64,000 nucleotides of DNA, from NCBI GenBank assembly GCA_027493055.1, contig JAPUDO010000120.1, positions 81,910 to 145,909 of the forward strand, given 5' to 3'. The position numbers and the translations under genes are program-made. Source of the DNA: Niabella sp. (GTDB lineage: Bacteria > Bacteroidota > Bacteroidia > Chitinophagales > Chitinophagaceae). A model generated the notes under the pieces. The model was not told the origin of the DNA. It was given only the letters and a program-made list of their open reading frames with translations, and did no database searches. Positions within the stretch are counted from its first letter, which is position 1; every line of letters starts with the position of its first letter. Below are positions 24,889 to 34,642 of the stretch, in pieces.

Positions 24889-25647
24889 CTATCGCATGAT
24901 CTCTTTCAGCACCGGCAATGTTTTCAGCTTTCCAAAATCCTGTATATGCAGGCTGTAATACTTTTCCATTGCTTCCAGTATCCTGCGCCGGGCTTCGGCA
25001 TTAGCTTCAACCTCTGCCAGCTCCTGCGGATGCCGCACCTGCAAAAGCGCTGCCAGTATGAGCGCATATCTTTTTTCGAGATACAAATGATGAAATACCG
25101 GCGCATTGGTAAAAACACCTTCTTCTATATCAAAGAACACCTCGCTACTTTCCAGTGTACCGGGCGTAATATTTTGCGGTAAAAAACCAAAAAAATGCGT
25201 AAGCTGCACTGCAAAAAAAACAGGAAAATTGGCCATTACCTTATCATTGCAGTCATCAAGCGCGGTAAAACAATCTTCTGTAAAAGCAAACAGGCCATAA
25301 TTGTTTTCGGGTTGTTTCAGGCATTGGGTCAAAAGCTCTACCATATAAGCCGCTACCCCGTTTTTCAGCACATCAGAAAAAATATGCCGGTACACACAGG
25401 CAAACCTGTATTCCTTTACCCGGTTCAGTTGCTTAAATTCGTTATAGTACACTTCCATGTCCAGTATGGCAGCCGGCTGAAAAAAGCCGATGCGACCGCC
25501 GCCTTTCTTTCCCGCGGCTCTTATCCCGTTCAATAAATAAGACTGCAGCCCAAACAATTCGGTGTACACAGAGGCAATAATGCTGGTTTCACCATACTTC
25601 ACGTGGCGGAGCACTATTCCTTTGGTTTTATGAATTTTACCGGACAA
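24889..25647 (-). CDS. recO: DNA repair protein RecO
   Basis: The N-terminus (HKTKGIVLRHVKYGETSIIASVYTELFG) is the RecO OB-fold, followed by the helical C-terminal domain, which includes LLTQCLKQPENNYGLFAF. RecO helps RecF/RecR load RecA on gapped DNA covered by SSB. No ATG is available: the frame could open at TTG 25704, but that adds 19 residues with no counterpart in the family. TTG at 25647 places the OB-fold five residues from the start, so I use it. The product has 252 residues. It is a monocistronic gene between the SNF2 gene (same strand) and the divergent MMPL exporter. Confidence 0.9.
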   Translation of the reverse strand: MSGKIHKTKGIVLRHVKYGETSIIASVYTELFGLQSYLLNGIRAAGKKGGGRIGFFQPAAILDMEVYYNEFKQLNRVKEYRFACVYRHIFSDVLKNGVAAYMVELLTQCLKQPENNYGLFAFTEDCFTALDDCNDKVMANFPVFFAVQLTHFFGFLPQNITPGTLESSEVFFDIEEGVFTNAPVFHHLYLEKRYALILAALLQVRHPQELAEVEANAEARRRILEAMEKYYSLHIQDFGKLKTLPVLKEIMR

Positions 25648-25767
25648 CCTGTAATAATATAAGCATGCAAGATAATTTTTTTCTTTTCTTTGTGTGTACT
25701 GCAAGCATGCAGCCTTTCAAAAAGTTAGTAAACTAAACAGGGTTTTAAAAAGATTAAAATACGTTCT

Positions 25768-28137
25768 ATGTGGGAAAAGCTGGGTAAAGCCGTTATTAAA
25801 TACAGGTTCATATTATTAACAATATTAATTGCAGCAACTATACTATCCGGCTACCAGGCCACTAAAGTGGAGCTGGGATACGAATTCACCAAGGCCATTC
25901 CTACCAATCACCCGGTAAACATTGCTTACCAGGAGTTTAAGAAGAAATACGGAGAAGATGGCAATATGCTTATTGTTGGTGTTCAGACCGATCAGTTATT
26001 TACGGAAAAGGTATTTAATGAGTATGTTAGCCTCCAAAACAGCCTTAAAAAAGTGCCCGGCGTTTTAGATATATTAAGCGTACCCGGAGCTGTTAACCTT
26101 GTGAAAGATCCCGCTTCAGAAAAGCTGCAGGCCAAAAGAATTTTCCCCGCTACAACACTCACACAAGCGCAGTTAGATGAAAGCGCTGCCATATTCCGCA
26201 ACCTGCCATTCTATAACGGGCTGCTTTACAACCCTTCTACCAATGCCTACCTGATGGGGCTGGGCATGGATGCCAATGTCATTAACTCAAAAAAAAGAGA
26301 CGCCGCTATCAATGCAGTAACAGCACAAATTAAAAAATTTGAACAGGCCACTAAGGTAGAAGTAAAGCTAAGCGGTCTTCCCTATATCAGAACAGTACTG
26401 GCGGCACGCATCGCCAACGAAATGCGTTATTTCCTTACCGCATCCATTGTGCTTTCAGCCATTATATTATTGCTTTTTTTCAGGTCGGTAAGCTCTATGC
26501 TGCTCTCTCTTGCCGTGGTAATCATTGGTGTATTGTTCAGCCTGGCCACCATGCACTTTTTTGGCTATAAGATCACGTTGCTTACCGCCTTAATTCCGCC
26601 ATTGATTGTGGTAATAGGTATCCCTAACTGTATTTATTTCCTCAATAAATACCATACCAGCTGGCAAAAGCAAGCCAGGCTGGGAGATCATATCCCGACC
26701 CGAGAAAAAAAGAAAGATGCCATTACAGACATGGTAAGCCGCATGGGCATTGTAACACTGTTCTGCAATGTAGCTGCGGCTATTGGCTTTGCTGTTTTTG
26801 CACTTACCAAAAGCGCCATATTAAAAGAGTTTGGCGTAGTGGCAGGAATCAATATTATGCTGCTGTTCTTTATATCACTGATACTAATACCCATTACCCT
26901 TTATTTCCTGCCGCCTCCCAAAGAAAAACATACCAGGTATTTATATAACCCAAGACTGAACCGCTGGCTGGGCAGGCTGGAGAAATGGTCTTTATCCCAC
27001 CGCAGGCAGATATACATTATAACTACCGCGCTGGTTGTTATAGCCGTTGCAGGAGCACTGCGCCTTCAAAGCAATGCTTATATGGTAGATGATGTGCCTA
27101 AAACGGATAAAATTTATACTGATCTTAAGTTTTTTGAAAAGAACTTTAAAGGGGTAATGCCACTGGAAATTATAATAGATACCAAAAAGAAGTACGGCGT
27201 AACCCGAAATTTCAACAATCTTGTTAAAATAGACTCTTTTGCCCAATACCTGGCCGCAAGGCCGGAAGTAGCCCGTCCTTTAAGCCTTGTAGAGGGATTA
27301 AAATTTGCCAAACAGGCCTTTTATGAAGGTGACAGCAGCAGCTATTCCATGCCTTCTGAATTTGATTTACCGGGATTGGCCCAATACCTCAATATGAAAA
27401 CAGGCAGCACCGGTACTACAGGTAATGAAAATACCCTTACCAGGCTTGTTTCCCGGTTTATGGATAGTACTAAACAGGAGGCCAGGTTAAGCGTGAACAT
27501 GGCCGATATAGGCACCCTGGCTTTACCAAAACTGCTGGACAGCATTCAGAAACGCGCCAACGAGCTTTTCCCTAAGGATCAGTACAATGTATCTCTTACC
27601 GGCAGCAGTATTGCCTTTTTGGAAGGAGGGCGGTTTATCATCAACGGGTTACAGGAAAGCATTTTCTGGGCTTTTCTTTTAATAGCCCTCTGTATGCTGT
27701 ACCTGTTTAAATCGCTGCGTATCTTATTGTGCTCTTTAATTCCCAATATTATTCCGCTAGGAATAACAGCCGGCATCATGGGCTGGGCGGGCGTGCCGCT
27801 AAAGCCCAGCACTGTGCTTATATTCAGCGTTGCACTGGGTATTGCCATAGACATTACCATAAGATTCCTGGTAAACTACAAACAGGAGCTGAGCCACCAT
27901 AATAATAACCCCGAAAGTACTGTAATACAAACCATACACAGCACGGGCATCAGTATCATTTACACGTCTATGGTATTAATAGCAGGATTTGTAATCTTCT
28001 GCTTCAGCGGGTTTGGCGGCACCAGCGCATTAGGCTGGCTTACCTCTGTAACATTGATAACAGCTACGGTTACCAACCTTATTTTACTTCCGGCGTTGCT
28101 GATAAGTTTCTCCAAAAAGCCGGTAAAAAAGCCCTAA
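25768..28137 (+). CDS. MMPL/RND-superfamily exporter (HAE3-like)
   Basis: The 789-residue protein shows the duplicated RND layout: a first membrane helix at 15-33, a periplasmic domain, a block of five or six helices (about 215-390), a second helix-domain-helix unit beginning near 412, and a final helix block after about 630. It is much shorter than AcrB-type pumps and matches the MMPL/HAE3 class, which exports hydrophobic molecules such as lipids or hopanoids using the proton gradient. No adaptor or outer-membrane gene is adjacent. It ends 2 bp before the end of the convergent CBM48-HhH gene. A link to pigment or lipid transport is possible but not shown. Confidence 0.88.
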   Translation: MWEKLGKAVIKYRFILLTILIAATILSGYQATKVELGYEFTKAIPTNHPVNIAYQEFKKKYGEDGNMLIVGVQTDQLFTEKVFNEYVSLQNSLKKVPGVLDILSVPGAVNLVKDPASEKLQAKRIFPATTLTQAQLDESAAIFRNLPFYNGLLYNPSTNAYLMGLGMDANVINSKKRDAAINAVTAQIKKFEQATKVEVKLSGLPYIRTVLAARIANEMRYFLTASIVLSAIILLLFFRSVSSMLLSLAVVIIGVLFSLATMHFFGYKITLLTALIPPLIVVIGIPNCIYFLNKYHTSWQKQARLGDHIPTREKKKDAITDMVSRMGIVTLFCNVAAAIGFAVFALTKSAILKEFGVVAGINIMLLFFISLILIPITLYFLPPPKEKHTRYLYNPRLNRWLGRLEKWSLSHRRQIYIITTALVVIAVAGALRLQSNAYMVDDVPKTDKIYTDLKFFEKNFKGVMPLEIIIDTKKKYGVTRNFNNLVKIDSFAQYLAARPEVARPLSLVEGLKFAKQAFYEGDSSSYSMPSEFDLPGLAQYLNMKTGSTGTTGNENTLTRLVSRFMDSTKQEARLSVNMADIGTLALPKLLDSIQKRANELFPKDQYNVSLTGSSIAFLEGGRFIINGLQESIFWAFLLIALCMLYLFKSLRILLCSLIPNIIPLGITAGIMGWAGVPLKPSTVLIFSVALGIAIDITIRFLVNYKQELSHHNNNPESTVIQTIHSTGISIIYTSMVLIAGFVIFCFSGFGGTSALGWLTSVTLITATVTNLILLPALLISFSKKPVKKP

Positions 28138-28139
28138 GC

Positions 28140-28796
28140 TTATTTACCGCCTACCAGTTTTTCCTGTAATGCAGCTAACTCATCCCATTTTCCGGCGGCA
28201 GCTAATTTAGCTTGCTTAGGCCATGATGCAGGATCGTGTAACTGGAATTTAGGACCGGCAGCTTCTAAAACAGCTTTCAGCGTCTTTCCTGTTGCTTTTC
28301 CTAACGCAGCAAAAGTGTTGATGCCATCTGCTTCCAGCAATTTAGCTATTTTGCTTCCGATGCCTTCAATCCTGGTAAGGTCATCTTTCCCAACAGCGGC
28401 TTTAGTTTCCTTTTTTGCTTTAGCTTTTGGCTCAGCTGCAACAGTTTCTTTATTAACCTTTGCTTCTTTTTTAGGGGCTTTAGCCTTTTTAACGGCTGCT
28501 TTTTCCTGGGCAACTTCTGCAGGAACAGAAATCACAGAGTTTTCTATACCGAAAGCAGCATTGTGTGCGTACTGCTCTGCGGCCCAGTCATTAATCCAGG
28601 TGCCGTTGTTCAATAAAAAACGGTATTCATAAGTTTTACCGGGTTCAAGGTCAACAGAAGCGGCTAAAGAGCCATCTGGTTGTACGCTTAAGCTGATGCC
28701 TTTGTCTAAATTCCACTCGTTAAAGTCTCCAAGTAAAAAGGCTTCTGTAGCGGTGCCTAAAGCTTCAGCAGGTAGCGTAAATGTGATCTTTTTCAT
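28140..28796 (-). CDS. CBM48-like and helix-hairpin-helix fusion protein
   Basis: Residues 1-90 of this 218-residue protein form an isoamylase early-set/CBM48-like beta-sandwich (AFLLGDFNEWNLDKG and then YEYRFLLNNGTWINDWAAEQY), the glycogen-binding module of branching enzymes and AMPK-beta. A Lys/Ala-rich linker (about 100-140) follows. The C-terminal 75 residues are a helix-hairpin-helix domain (LTRIEGIGSKIAKLLEADGI), a fold that usually contacts DNA or protein. The combination suggests an adaptor rather than an enzyme, since no catalytic domain is present. The start is ATG at 28796. It is convergent with the MMPL gene, 2 bp away. Confidence 0.82.
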   Translation of the reverse strand: MKKITFTLPAEALGTATEAFLLGDFNEWNLDKGISLSVQPDGSLAASVDLEPGKTYEYRFLLNNGTWINDWAAEQYAHNAAFGIENSVISVPAEVAQEKAAVKKAKAPKKEAKVNKETVAAEPKAKAKKETKAAVGKDDLTRIEGIGSKIAKLLEADGINTFAALGKATGKTLKAVLEAAGPKFQLHDPASWPKQAKLAAAGKWDELAALQEKLVGGK

Positions 28797-28966
28797 CTTT
28801 ATATTATTTAAAAAAATAAATTGTATTTGAATTTGCGCTGCAAATATAGCTAAAGTCCCGGATAGTATTCGGTTTCACGCTAAACAATGGTTCAAAAAAT
28901 GTGGATAGTAAGAATTATTTACATTACTTTAGTTAATTCGTATATGCATATAAAGCAATCTGTAAT

Positions 28967-29692
28967 ATGTTCAGCCGTTTAAAAATAATTATCGCTTTAA
29001 CCTGGATGACACTGGTATTAGTGTCGTTTAAAAATCCGCCCAGGGTTTTAATAATGAGCAAAACAGCGGGTTTTTACCATACTTCTATACCTGCAGGTAT
29101 TGCAGCTGTACAAAAGCTGGGCAGTGAGAATGGCTTCAAGGTTGACACAACAACCGATCCGGCTGCTTTTACAACCAAACATTTAAAAAAATATGCAGCC
29201 GTTATCTTTTTAAATACCACGGGAACATTATTCAATGAAGGTCAGAAAACAGCTTTACAGCAATATATCCGGTCCGGCGGTGGTTTTGTGGGTGTACATG
29301 CAGCTACGGACACTGAATATGAATGGCCCTGGTATAATAAAATGATCGGAGCCTGGTTTGATAATCATCCCAAACAGCAGGCAGCAAAGCTGATAGTGAA
29401 GGATAAGAGCCATCTGGCAACAAAGCATTTACCCGATGTTTGGGAAAGGAAGGACGAATGGTATAATTTCAAAAATATTAATCCTGGTATAAAAGCGCTG
29501 ATAACAATTGATGAAAAAAGCTACGAGGGTGGCAAGAATGGTGATTTTCACCCTATGGCATGGTACCATAACTTTGAAGGCGGCCGCGTGTTTTATACAG
29601 GGCTGGGCCATACCAATGAATCGTACAGCGAGCCTTTGTTCCTGCAGCACCTGCTGGGTGGCATTCAATACGCCATGGGTAACAAAAAGTAA
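28967..29692 (+). CDS. ThuA-domain secreted protein
   Basis: The 241-residue protein has an N-terminal hydrophobic segment (residues 7-20) likely to act as a signal or anchor. A glutamine-amidotransferase-like ThuA fold follows: LIMSKTAGFYHTSIPAGIAA, then GGGFVGVHAATDTEYEWPWY near residues 104-123 and a final GRVFYTGLGHTNESYSEP. ThuA proteins are linked to trehalose and other sugar-derivative metabolism. In Bacteroidota they are often exported and found with sugar-using genes, but none are adjacent here. The start is ATG at 28967. Confidence 0.9.
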   Translation: MFSRLKIIIALTWMTLVLVSFKNPPRVLIMSKTAGFYHTSIPAGIAAVQKLGSENGFKVDTTTDPAAFTTKHLKKYAAVIFLNTTGTLFNEGQKTALQQYIRSGGGFVGVHAATDTEYEWPWYNKMIGAWFDNHPKQQAAKLIVKDKSHLATKHLPDVWERKDEWYNFKNINPGIKALITIDEKSYEGGKNGDFHPMAWYHNFEGGRVFYTGLGHTNESYSEPLFLQHLLGGIQYAMGNKK

Positions 29693-29748
29693 TAAACCAG
29701 CCTTTGCTAAACTTTAACCATTCTTTTACTTACATAGCAAACAATAAA

Positions 29749-29781
29749 TTGTTTAACATTTCGATCTTTCTTTTACTTTTG
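29749..29781 (+). promoter_or_regulatory. Bacteroidota-type promoter
   Basis: TTG (29749-29751) and TACTTTTG (29774-29781) are separated by 22 nt, close to the TTTG/TAnnTTTG primary promoter of Bacteroidota. The predicted start near 29788 leaves a leader of about 14 nt before the ATG at 29802. Confidence 0.6.
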
Positions 29782-29801
29782 GCGGCATAAATAAAACCGG
29801 G

Positions 29802-30188
29802 ATGAGGCTCGTTGCATTTGTTACAATTTTTTTGTCGCTGTTTTTACAGGCAGACGGGCAGGCTTATGCACGGGCGTATCAGACCCATATTCGCTATACC
29901 GGAATTCAGCAAACAGAAAAGAGCAACCCTGTAAAGTCTGGCTTATCAAACCCCTCTCCTCTTACGCTCAAAACCAGTATAGAAAAAAAAGATGCGGGCG
30001 ATCTTGCCTTTGAAGATGCGGAGGAAGATTATTTAAATGTTTTAAATGCCAGGTGGATCTTCTTAACTACTGTTATAGTAGCTTTTCTCTTTATTGTCAG
30101 CCACCTGCACAGGTTTAAAAAAGTTACCGGCGCCTTTATCCTTCCGGTTTACCAATACTACATTCGCTTCCGCGTAATTAAAATCTGA
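29802..30188 (+). CDS. Small secreted or membrane protein of unknown function
   Basis: I do not recognise the family. The 128-residue product begins with a signal peptide (residues 1-19, ending LQADGQA). It has a hydrophilic middle with an acidic stretch (EDAEEDYLNVL) and a membrane helix at about residues 86-104 (IFLTTVIVAFLFIVSHLHRF) with basic residues after it. This suggests a periplasmic domain of about 65 residues anchored by its C-terminus. A good promoter lies just upstream. The gene stands alone between the ThuA gene and the RND efflux operon. Confidence 0.6.
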   Translation: MRLVAFVTIFLSLFLQADGQAYARAYQTHIRYTGIQQTEKSNPVKSGLSNPSPLTLKTSIEKKDAGDLAFEDAEEDYLNVLNARWIFLTTVIVAFLFIVSHLHRFKKVTGAFILPVYQYYIRFRVIKI

Positions 30189-30362
30189 TCCTTCTTTAAG
30201 CATCGGTTGAGGCAATGTGTTTTACGCACCCTGCTTAAAAAATTAATATCCTCTCGTTTTATATTATTCAGCAACCGGTACTGACTATCACCTCCCACTG
30301 CCGCTATTTTAATAGCTGCCGGAACTATCCATTTCTACAAAAAATTTATCCATTTCATTTAT

Positions 30363-31445
30363 ATGAAACGCGTTTTACTATTCACAGGTATATGTGCATT
30401 GATATGCCAGGCAAGCTGCAAATCAGAAGCCAAAGAAAAAGAAGAAAGTGTAAAATACATTGTTACCAGTCCTTTACAAATTGATACGGCTCTTAATAAA
30501 GAATATGTTTCCCAGATAAAATCCGTCCGCAACATTGAAGTACGGGCCCAGGAAAAAGGCTTTTTACAGCATATTTATGTAGATGAAGGCCAGTATGTAA
30601 AAGCAGGCCAGTTGCTTTTCAGGATCATGCCTCAGTTATATGAAGCCGAGCTGATGAAAGCACAGGCCGAAACAAAAGCTGCTGAAATTGAATGGCAGAA
30701 TGCAAAAATGCTGGCAGATAAAGACATCGTTTCCAAAAGTGAACAGGCCTTGGCGCAGGCAAAGCTGGACCAGGCCAGGGCCGAAACAAAGCTGGCCAGG
30801 ACGCATTTATCTTTTACAGAAATAAGAGCGCCTTTTAGCGGAACAATTGACCGTATTCCTTTAAAGCAGGGAAGCCTGGTAGATGAAGGTGCGCTGCTTA
30901 CCAATCTTTCTGATAACAGCCAGGTATTTGCTTACTTCAATGTGTCGGAGCCTGAATACCTGAACTACCAGATGAATGCGCAAAAGAATAACAGGCAGCA
31001 TGTTGATCTTATTCTTGCCAACGGAGAGCCGCTTGATGCACCGGGCATGGTAGAAACAGTAGAAAGCGAGTTCGATAGTGAAACCGGCAATATTGCATTT
31101 CGTGCAAGGTTTCCTAACCCTGGCGGTATTTTAAGAAATGGCGAAACCGGTAAAGTAAAAATGACCGTACCACTCCGAAATGCACTGCTTATTCCGCAAA
31201 AAGCTACCTATGAATTGCAGGATAAGATCTATGTATTTGTAGTAGATAAGAACAATATCGTCAAATCCCGAAACATTACTATTGAAGCAGAATTACCCGA
31301 TGTGTACATTGTAAGCAAAGGCCTGGCTGCCGGCGACAAAATACTGCTGGAAGGTGTTCAAACAGTTAAGGACGATCAAAGAATCCACTACAACTACCAG
31401 TCCCCACAGGAAGTGATCAGCAGTTTAAAATTAAAAGCAGAGTAA
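30363..31445 (+). CDS. RND efflux periplasmic adaptor (membrane fusion lipoprotein)
   Basis: This 360-residue AcrA/MexA-like adaptor has a lipoprotein signal (ICQASC, Cys about residue 19). A biotinyl-lipoyl-like half motif (RAQEKGFLQHIYVDEGQYVKAG) comes next, then the alpha-hairpin (KAQAETKAAEIEWQNAKM and beyond), the second lipoyl half (IRAPFSGTIDRI) and the beta-barrel and membrane-proximal domains. It links the inner-membrane pump to the outer-membrane channel. It heads a three-gene operon with the pump 21 bp downstream and the TolC-like factor after that. No regulator gene is adjacent; the 174-bp region upstream shows no clear operator. Confidence 0.93.
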   Translation: MKRVLLFTGICALICQASCKSEAKEKEESVKYIVTSPLQIDTALNKEYVSQIKSVRNIEVRAQEKGFLQHIYVDEGQYVKAGQLLFRIMPQLYEAELMKAQAETKAAEIEWQNAKMLADKDIVSKSEQALAQAKLDQARAETKLARTHLSFTEIRAPFSGTIDRIPLKQGSLVDEGALLTNLSDNSQVFAYFNVSEPEYLNYQMNAQKNNRQHVDLILANGEPLDAPGMVETVESEFDSETGNIAFRARFPNPGGILRNGETGKVKMTVPLRNALLIPQKATYELQDKIYVFVVDKNNIVKSRNITIEAELPDVYIVSKGLAAGDKILLEGVQTVKDDQRIHYNYQSPQEVISSLKLKAE

Positions 31446-31466
31446 CACATTTAAAGCCCGATTTTT

Positions 31467-34400
31467 ATGTTTAACAGATTTATAAAAAGGCCCGTCCTTT
31501 CTATAGTGATATCGCTTATCATTGTTTTCCTGGGCGTGCTGGCCTTAACCCATTTGCCTGTAACGCAGTTTCCGTCCATCTCTCCGCCTAAAGTAAACAT
31601 TACGGCAGAGTACCCGGGTGCTAATAATGAGCTATTAATTAAGTCGGTGGTCATTCCGCTGGAGCGGGCATTGAATGGCGTGCCCGGCATGAAGTATATG
31701 GCTTCCGATGCCGGAAATGATGGCGAAGCAAGCATACAGGTGGTATTCAATTTAGGGACCGACCCTAACCAGGCTTCGCTGAATGTACAAAACCGCGTAG
31801 CTGCCGTTACCAATAAGCTGCCACCGCTGGTTGTAAGAGAAGGAGTAAAGATCAGCCGGGAAGAATCCAACATGCTGATGTATATCAACCTGTACAGCAG
31901 GGATACATCCCTGGGAGAAAACTTTTTGTACAACTATGCAGATATTAATATTCTTTCAGAGCTGAAACGCGTGGATGGAGTGGGCTTCGCAGATATTTTA
32001 GGGAACAGGGAGTATGCTATGCGCATCTGGTTAAAACCCGATAAAATGCTGGCGTATAAGATCTCTGCAGATGAAGTGATGGAAGCGTTGAATGAGCAAA
32101 GTCTTGAAGCCTCTCCGGGTAAAACAGGGGAAAGCTCCGGTAAAAGATCACAATCGTTTGAGTATGTGCTGAAATATCCAGGCCGTTACAGCTCTAAGGA
32201 AGGATATGAAAATATTGTTGTGAGAGCCGGCGCTGACGGGTCGTTACTGCGATTGAAAGACGTAGCCGATGTTGAATTTGGCAGCTCTATGTACGACCTG
32301 TACTCTCATCTTAACGGGAAGGCGTCTGCGGCTATTATGCTAAAGCAATCTTACGGAAGCAATGCCAGCCAGGTAATTAAAGATGTGAAAGCGAAGATGA
32401 AAGAGCTGAAAGAAAATTTTCCCAAAGGCATGGATTATGAAATAAGCTACGATGTATCAAAATTCCTGGATGCGTCAATGGAAAAAGTAGTTCATACACT
32501 GGTAGAAGCTTTCATACTGGTAGGCATTGTAGTGTTTATCTTTCTTGGCGACTGGCGCTCTACTTTAATCCCAACCATTGCAGTGCCGGTATCGTTAATA
32601 GGCACATTTGTCTTTATGCAGTTTTTTGGCATTACGCTAAACCTTATTACGCTATTCGCATTAGTGCTGGCGATTGGTGTGGTAGTAGATGATGCCATTG
32701 TAGTGATAGAAGCGGTCCATGCCAAAATGGAGAAAAGCAATATCTCTCCGTTAAAAGCCACGCAACAGGCAATGAAGGAAATAGGCGGTGCTATCATTGC
32801 CATCACATTTTTAATGGCATCAGTTTTTATACCGGTAGCTTTTATGTCGGGGCCTGTTGGCATTTTTTACCGGCAGTTTTCTATTACTATGGCTACCGGC
32901 ATTATCCTTTCCGGGTTGGTGGCGCTTACACTTACTCCCGCGCTTTGTGCTATTATGCTAAAAAATCATCATGGCCAGCATAAAAAGAGAACCCCGGTTG
33001 ATAAATTTTTAGACGCTTTTAATAATCGCTTTGATTTTTTATCCAGGCGGTATATGAAATTCCTGAGCCGGATAATAAGCCGGAGATTGATAACGTTTGG
33101 TCTGCTGATTGTTTTTTGCATAGGTACATGGCTGTTAAGCAGCAGCGTACCTTCCGGGTTTATTCCCGGTGAGGACCAGGGAATGATCTATGCTATTATT
33201 CTTACTCCACCAGGATCCTCATTGGAACGCACCAACGAAATTTCTGAAAGACTGCAAGAACTATGTGAGCATATGGATGGGGTGCAATCTGTTTCTTCCT
33301 TAGCAGGCTATGAGGTATTGACGGAAGGAACAGGCGCTAATTCAGGAACCTGTCTTATTAACCTGAAAGACTGGCAAGACCGCAAGGTTTCTGCACAGCA
33401 GCTTATTGAAGAGCTGGAAGAAAAAGCAAAAAATATTCCGGGTGCAACAATAGAATTTTTTCAGCCTCCTGCTGTACCCGGTTATGGTGCTGCAGGCGGA
33501 TTTGAGCTGCGCCTGCTTGATAAAGCCGGCAGTGGTAATTATCAATTAATGGAAAAAGTAAGCAGGGATTTTGTAAAAGAGCTGAACAAGCAAAAAGAGC
33601 TGTCTTCCGTATTTACTTTTTACAGCGCCAGCTTTCCGCAATATATGCTGAGAATTGATAATGACCTGGCACAGCAAAAAGGCGTGACAATTGATAATGC
33701 AATGAATACTTTGTCAACACTCATAGGGAGTAACTACGAAACCAACTTTATAAAATACGACAGGCAGTATAAGGTAATTGTACAGGCATTGCCACAGTAC
33801 AGGGCATTGCCGGATGATATATTGAAATTATATGTAAAGAATAGCCGGGATGAAATGGTGCCGTTCTCCGCGTTTATGAAGATGGAAAAAGTGTATGGCC
33901 TTTCAGAGATCACACGGCACAATATGTATAATGCATCGGAAATCAGCGGTTCGGCAGCACCGGGATATAGTAGTGGGGAAGCAATAAATACCATCAACGA
34001 AGTGGCAAAGAAAACATTACCACGGGGATTCGGTATAGACTGGGCAGGCATTTCAAAAGACGAAGTATCGCGTGGTAATGAAGCCATATTTATTTTCCTT
34101 GTTTGCTTAGGGTTTGTGTACCTGATTCTTTCTGCGCAGTACGAGAGCTTTGTGCTTCCGCTTGCGGTAATACTTTCTTTACCTGCCGGTATATTTGGAG
34201 CATTCCTTTTCTTAAAATTACTTGGACTGGAAAACAACATCTATGCACAAATAGCCATGGTAATGCTGATTGGCTTATTGGGTAAAAACGCGGTATTGAT
34301 TGTGGAGTTTGCAGCGCAAAGGCATAGCCAGGGATTAACAATTATACAGGCTGCAATGGAAGGAGCAAAAGTGCGGTTCCGTCCTATTTTAATGACCTCT

Positions 34401-34625
34401 TTTGCCTTTATTGCCGGCCTTATTCCCTTAGTGTTTGCAAGCGGCCCCGGAAAAACAGGCAACAGAACAATAGGCACTGCAGCAGCAGGTGGTATGCTGT
34501 TTGGAACGCTCTTCGGAGTAATTGTAATACCCGGCTTGTATTTCATTTTTGGCTCTATTGCCGCCAAACGAAAGCTGATAAAAATAGAAGATGAAAATCC
34601 TTTGTCCGAAGATCTTACTCAATAG
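31467..34625 (+). CDS. RND efflux pump, AcrB-like inner-membrane transporter
   Basis: This 1052-residue protein is the normal length of HAE1-type pumps. It starts MFNRFIKRPVLSIVISL, has twelve predicted membrane helices in two blocks around large periplasmic domains, and keeps the proton-relay Asp pair in helix 4 (VVDDAIVVIEAVH, near residues 407-408). The GxSG and proline-rich porter segments are in place. It would expel drugs, dyes, bile-like compounds or the cell's own metabolites from the periplasm or the outer membrane-facing leaflet. It lies between adaptor and outer-membrane factor genes with gaps of 21 and 17 bp, so the three form one operon. Confidence 0.95.
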   Translation: MFNRFIKRPVLSIVISLIIVFLGVLALTHLPVTQFPSISPPKVNITAEYPGANNELLIKSVVIPLERALNGVPGMKYMASDAGNDGEASIQVVFNLGTDPNQASLNVQNRVAAVTNKLPPLVVREGVKISREESNMLMYINLYSRDTSLGENFLYNYADINILSELKRVDGVGFADILGNREYAMRIWLKPDKMLAYKISADEVMEALNEQSLEASPGKTGESSGKRSQSFEYVLKYPGRYSSKEGYENIVVRAGADGSLLRLKDVADVEFGSSMYDLYSHLNGKASAAIMLKQSYGSNASQVIKDVKAKMKELKENFPKGMDYEISYDVSKFLDASMEKVVHTLVEAFILVGIVVFIFLGDWRSTLIPTIAVPVSLIGTFVFMQFFGITLNLITLFALVLAIGVVVDDAIVVIEAVHAKMEKSNISPLKATQQAMKEIGGAIIAITFLMASVFIPVAFMSGPVGIFYRQFSITMATGIILSGLVALTLTPALCAIMLKNHHGQHKKRTPVDKFLDAFNNRFDFLSRRYMKFLSRIISRRLITFGLLIVFCIGTWLLSSSVPSGFIPGEDQGMIYAIILTPPGSSLERTNEISERLQELCEHMDGVQSVSSLAGYEVLTEGTGANSGTCLINLKDWQDRKVSAQQLIEELEEKAKNIPGATIEFFQPPAVPGYGAAGGFELRLLDKAGSGNYQLMEKVSRDFVKELNKQKELSSVFTFYSASFPQYMLRIDNDLAQQKGVTIDNAMNTLSTLIGSNYETNFIKYDRQYKVIVQALPQYRALPDDILKLYVKNSRDEMVPFSAFMKMEKVYGLSEITRHNMYNASEISGSAAPGYSSGEAINTINEVAKKTLPRGFGIDWAGISKDEVSRGNEAIFIFLVCLGFVYLILSAQYESFVLPLAVILSLPAGIFGAFLFLKLLGLENNIYAQIAMVMLIGLLGKNAVLIVEFAAQRHSQGLTIIQAAMEGAKVRFRPILMTSFAFIAGLIPLVFASGPGKTGNRTIGTAAAGGMLFGTLFGVIVIPGLYFIFGSIAAKRKLIKIEDENPLSEDLTQ

Positions 34626-34642
34626 TAAAACAAACAAAAGCA

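Noticed and set aside
29680-29705. Another copy of the ECF element (GGGTAACAA at the end of the ThuA gene)
   Set aside because: The GATATAC block is missing at the required distance.
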